Source: Doryteuthis pealeii (lineage: Eukaryota > Mollusca > Cephalopoda > Myopsida > Loliginidae). Taken from it: a stretch of 64,000 nucleotides of DNA. The stretch lies in NCBI GenBank assembly GCA_023376005.1, contig CM042141.1:94091145-94155144 (forward strand), written 5' to 3'. Made by a program: the position numbers and the translations under genes. How positions within the stretch are numbered: the first letter of the stretch is position 1; each line of letters opens with the position of its first letter. The notes under the pieces were generated by a model. It was not told the origin of the DNA, did not search any database, and saw nothing but the letters and a program-made list of their open reading frames with translations. Positions 62,246-64,000 of the stretch are shown piece after piece.

Positions 62246-62423
62246 ATTATCCTTCATCTTAATTCTATTTGCTTTGTCAATAATTATTATTAATAATTTT
62301 AACTAGTATTATCCTTCATCTTAATTCTATTTGTCAATAATTATTATTAATAATTTTAACTAGTATTATCCTTCATCTTAATTCTATTTGCTTTGTCAAT
62401 AATTATCATTAATAATGCTGACT
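62243..62423. repeat. Minisatellite, three units of 57-62 bp
   Basis: 'tagtattatccttcatcttaattctattt' starts each unit at 62,243, 62,305 and 62,362. The second unit lacks 'gcttt'. Confidence 0.88.
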
Positions 62424-62889
62424 GTAATTATTCTAATTCTAGTTACTTTCTTTTCAACTGACTTTTCATTTGAAAAAAAAAAAAGAATTTACTATATTTC
62501 ATTTTTTTAAAGTTCTATAATTAAAGTAGTTTATGCTATTTTGAAATCTCCTTGGAGGGTTCATTTTGTTGAGGAAATATAACCAAAATCATCAAGAAAA
62601 TTCTTTAAATAAGCCACATCACTAGATGTTTATATTTAAATAGAATCTTCATATTTAATAATAATTCTAAAAGTCAATGAGAATACTTTTTACAATTTGT
62701 ACTAAAATTTCCAAAAGTGACAAAGAAGCATAAAAAAGAAAAATATTTCCTTCAATCACAACTAAAAATATAATACATAAAAGAAAGAAAGAAAGAAAGG
62801 AATGAAGAAGGAGGTTTGCATGCCTTTTCACTTGATATTTCATTCTAAAAACGCAGAAACAAAGACAATTGTTGGCAATTCAGAAAAAA

Positions 62890-62930
<41 letters not shown>

Positions 62931-64000
62931 TGGAGGTGACGTATTTATTCAGAATAGGAATTTAAAAGAAGGCCATACTTAAGAATAATAAAGACTAGAA
63001 AAGAATAGAAGAAAAAATGTAGAATGCTAGAAGGCAACCATAATGGGAGATGCCGCCATAAATGTAAATATTTATTTTGCAGTTTGGTCACATGACTTAT
63101 TATGCCAACCAGATAATAGTCACATGACTCAAAAAGAGTCTAAAAGAAGAGGAGATTTGTTCAGTTGAAAAACTTAGACGTGTTGAATACTAGCTCACTT
63201 GAGGATCAAAAGAAACTTTGAATTGTGAGTTTTTATCCTGTTTTATATCTTATATTATTACACTTGCAATATAATGTGATCTTCAGGTCTGAAGATTGCA
63301 TAGGCAAGAAACTGTCAGTAACCAGGCACCATTGATATCATATTCACGCTATCTTAACTTAGGTAATTATATATCTAAATATATATATAAGTTTTTGGTA
63401 TGTACGTGTCGACGTATAAGTTCAAAACGGGAGATCACTCTGATTCGAAATCTTGCATACATATTAATATCCTTCTAACTAAGAAACACGCCTTATTTGG
63501 TTATTGATTTTTAATGATTAAGGGATATAATTAATTAATTAAGCCAAAATCACCCAATTTGCGAAACTGTCTGTATACCAACTCCTGCTGATGATAAAAT
63601 ATTGGCCCCTGCCTGACTTTTTGTTACAGCGATTACCAGCATGAAATTCAGTTTTAGTCAACAAATTTCAGTCTTAAGCCATTCAGCTCAGAATTTATTG
63701 CCTAATTATAGTCCAATCTTAAAAATATCCATATGGTTGGAAAGAAGAGAAATTAATCTTTCTCAATATATAATTTGTATGAGTCTTTATCCATTGAATT
63801 ATTCTTTATAGCGAGTTAGAAAAAAATTATTTTGCTTCGGACAGCAAAAGTGTGTTGAAAAATCAAATCTTATTCATATCGCAATCTTTTTATTCCTGTT
63901 TTTAAAATATTGATTTATTTAGAAATGAAATAATCTATCTTACAAATATTTATTTGCTAAGAAAGATGTGGTTTTATTGATTGAATTATTTTTTACAGCG
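62424..64000. other. AT-rich non-coding sequence
   Basis: It contains (GAAA)n at 62,780-62,800, (CA)n at 62,891-62,930 and a PLE-terminus-like fragment at 63,290-63,355. I looked for upstream DZIP1 exons on the minus strand and saw none. Confidence 0.5.

Overview
The window is animal nuclear DNA: AT-rich, intron-rich and packed with transposon remnants. It holds one recognisable host gene, read on the minus strand. Its zinc finger and the coiled-coil sequence around it match the DZIP1/DZIP1L family (DAZ-interacting zinc-finger protein 1), a basal-body and transition-zone protein needed for cilium assembly and Hedgehog signalling. The repeats point to a mollusc, probably a cephalopod such as an octopus: tRNA-derived SINEs with one shared tail, a SINE with a 5S rRNA-like part, many Penelope-like elements (PLEs) with a GIY-YIG nuclease, and hAT, piggyBac-type and mariner-type miniature elements. 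The taxon is an inference.

Eighteen coding exons can be traced from 61.2 kb down to the stop codon at 10.37 kb. All splice phases agree across the chain, giving about 786 residues (799 with the alternative exon-4 donor). The N-terminal exons are not recognisable here and probably lie to the right. In order, the protein has a short coiled coil, one C2H2 finger (CNYC...H...H), long Lys/Glu-rich coiled-coil sequence, an Asp/Glu tract, a basic Ser/Pro/Lys region, a second acidic patch, a polyglutamine tract and a Ser/Asp-rich C-terminus ending SEWDSD.

The most important structural observation is between 11.1 and 37.9 kb. The same stretch occurs three times in direct order: copy A (about 11,107-21,652), copy B (21,653-27,635, matching A 13,530-19,175) and copy C (27,636-37,910). 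The copies differ mostly by one-base insertions (B) or deletions (first part of C), often in short runs. Exons 14-17 are intact only in A and exon 13 only in C. This looks like noisy long-read patching of an assembly gap, not a biological triplication. Going from about 20.0 kb in A directly to about 36.3 kb in C would give one intact gene.

Layout: 1-10 kb is downstream of the gene and holds LINE and SINE fragments, a frameshifted PLE (4.3-7.3 kb) with inverted ends, a mariner-type element and a hAT fragment. 10.4-20 kb is the 3' half of the gene, with a putative solo LTR, an internally deleted PLE next to exon 15 and a hAT MITE. 20-36 kb is the redundant, error-rich block. 36.5-61.2 kb is the 5' half of the traced gene, with SINEs, inverted-repeat elements, a Ty3/Gypsy integrase tail, a composite tRNA/5S SINE and a mariner transposase relic in the introns. 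61.3-64 kb holds a TTAA-flanked MITE, a minisatellite and AT-rich sequence. I found no CRISPR array, no functional tRNA or rRNA gene and no bacterial-type operon.
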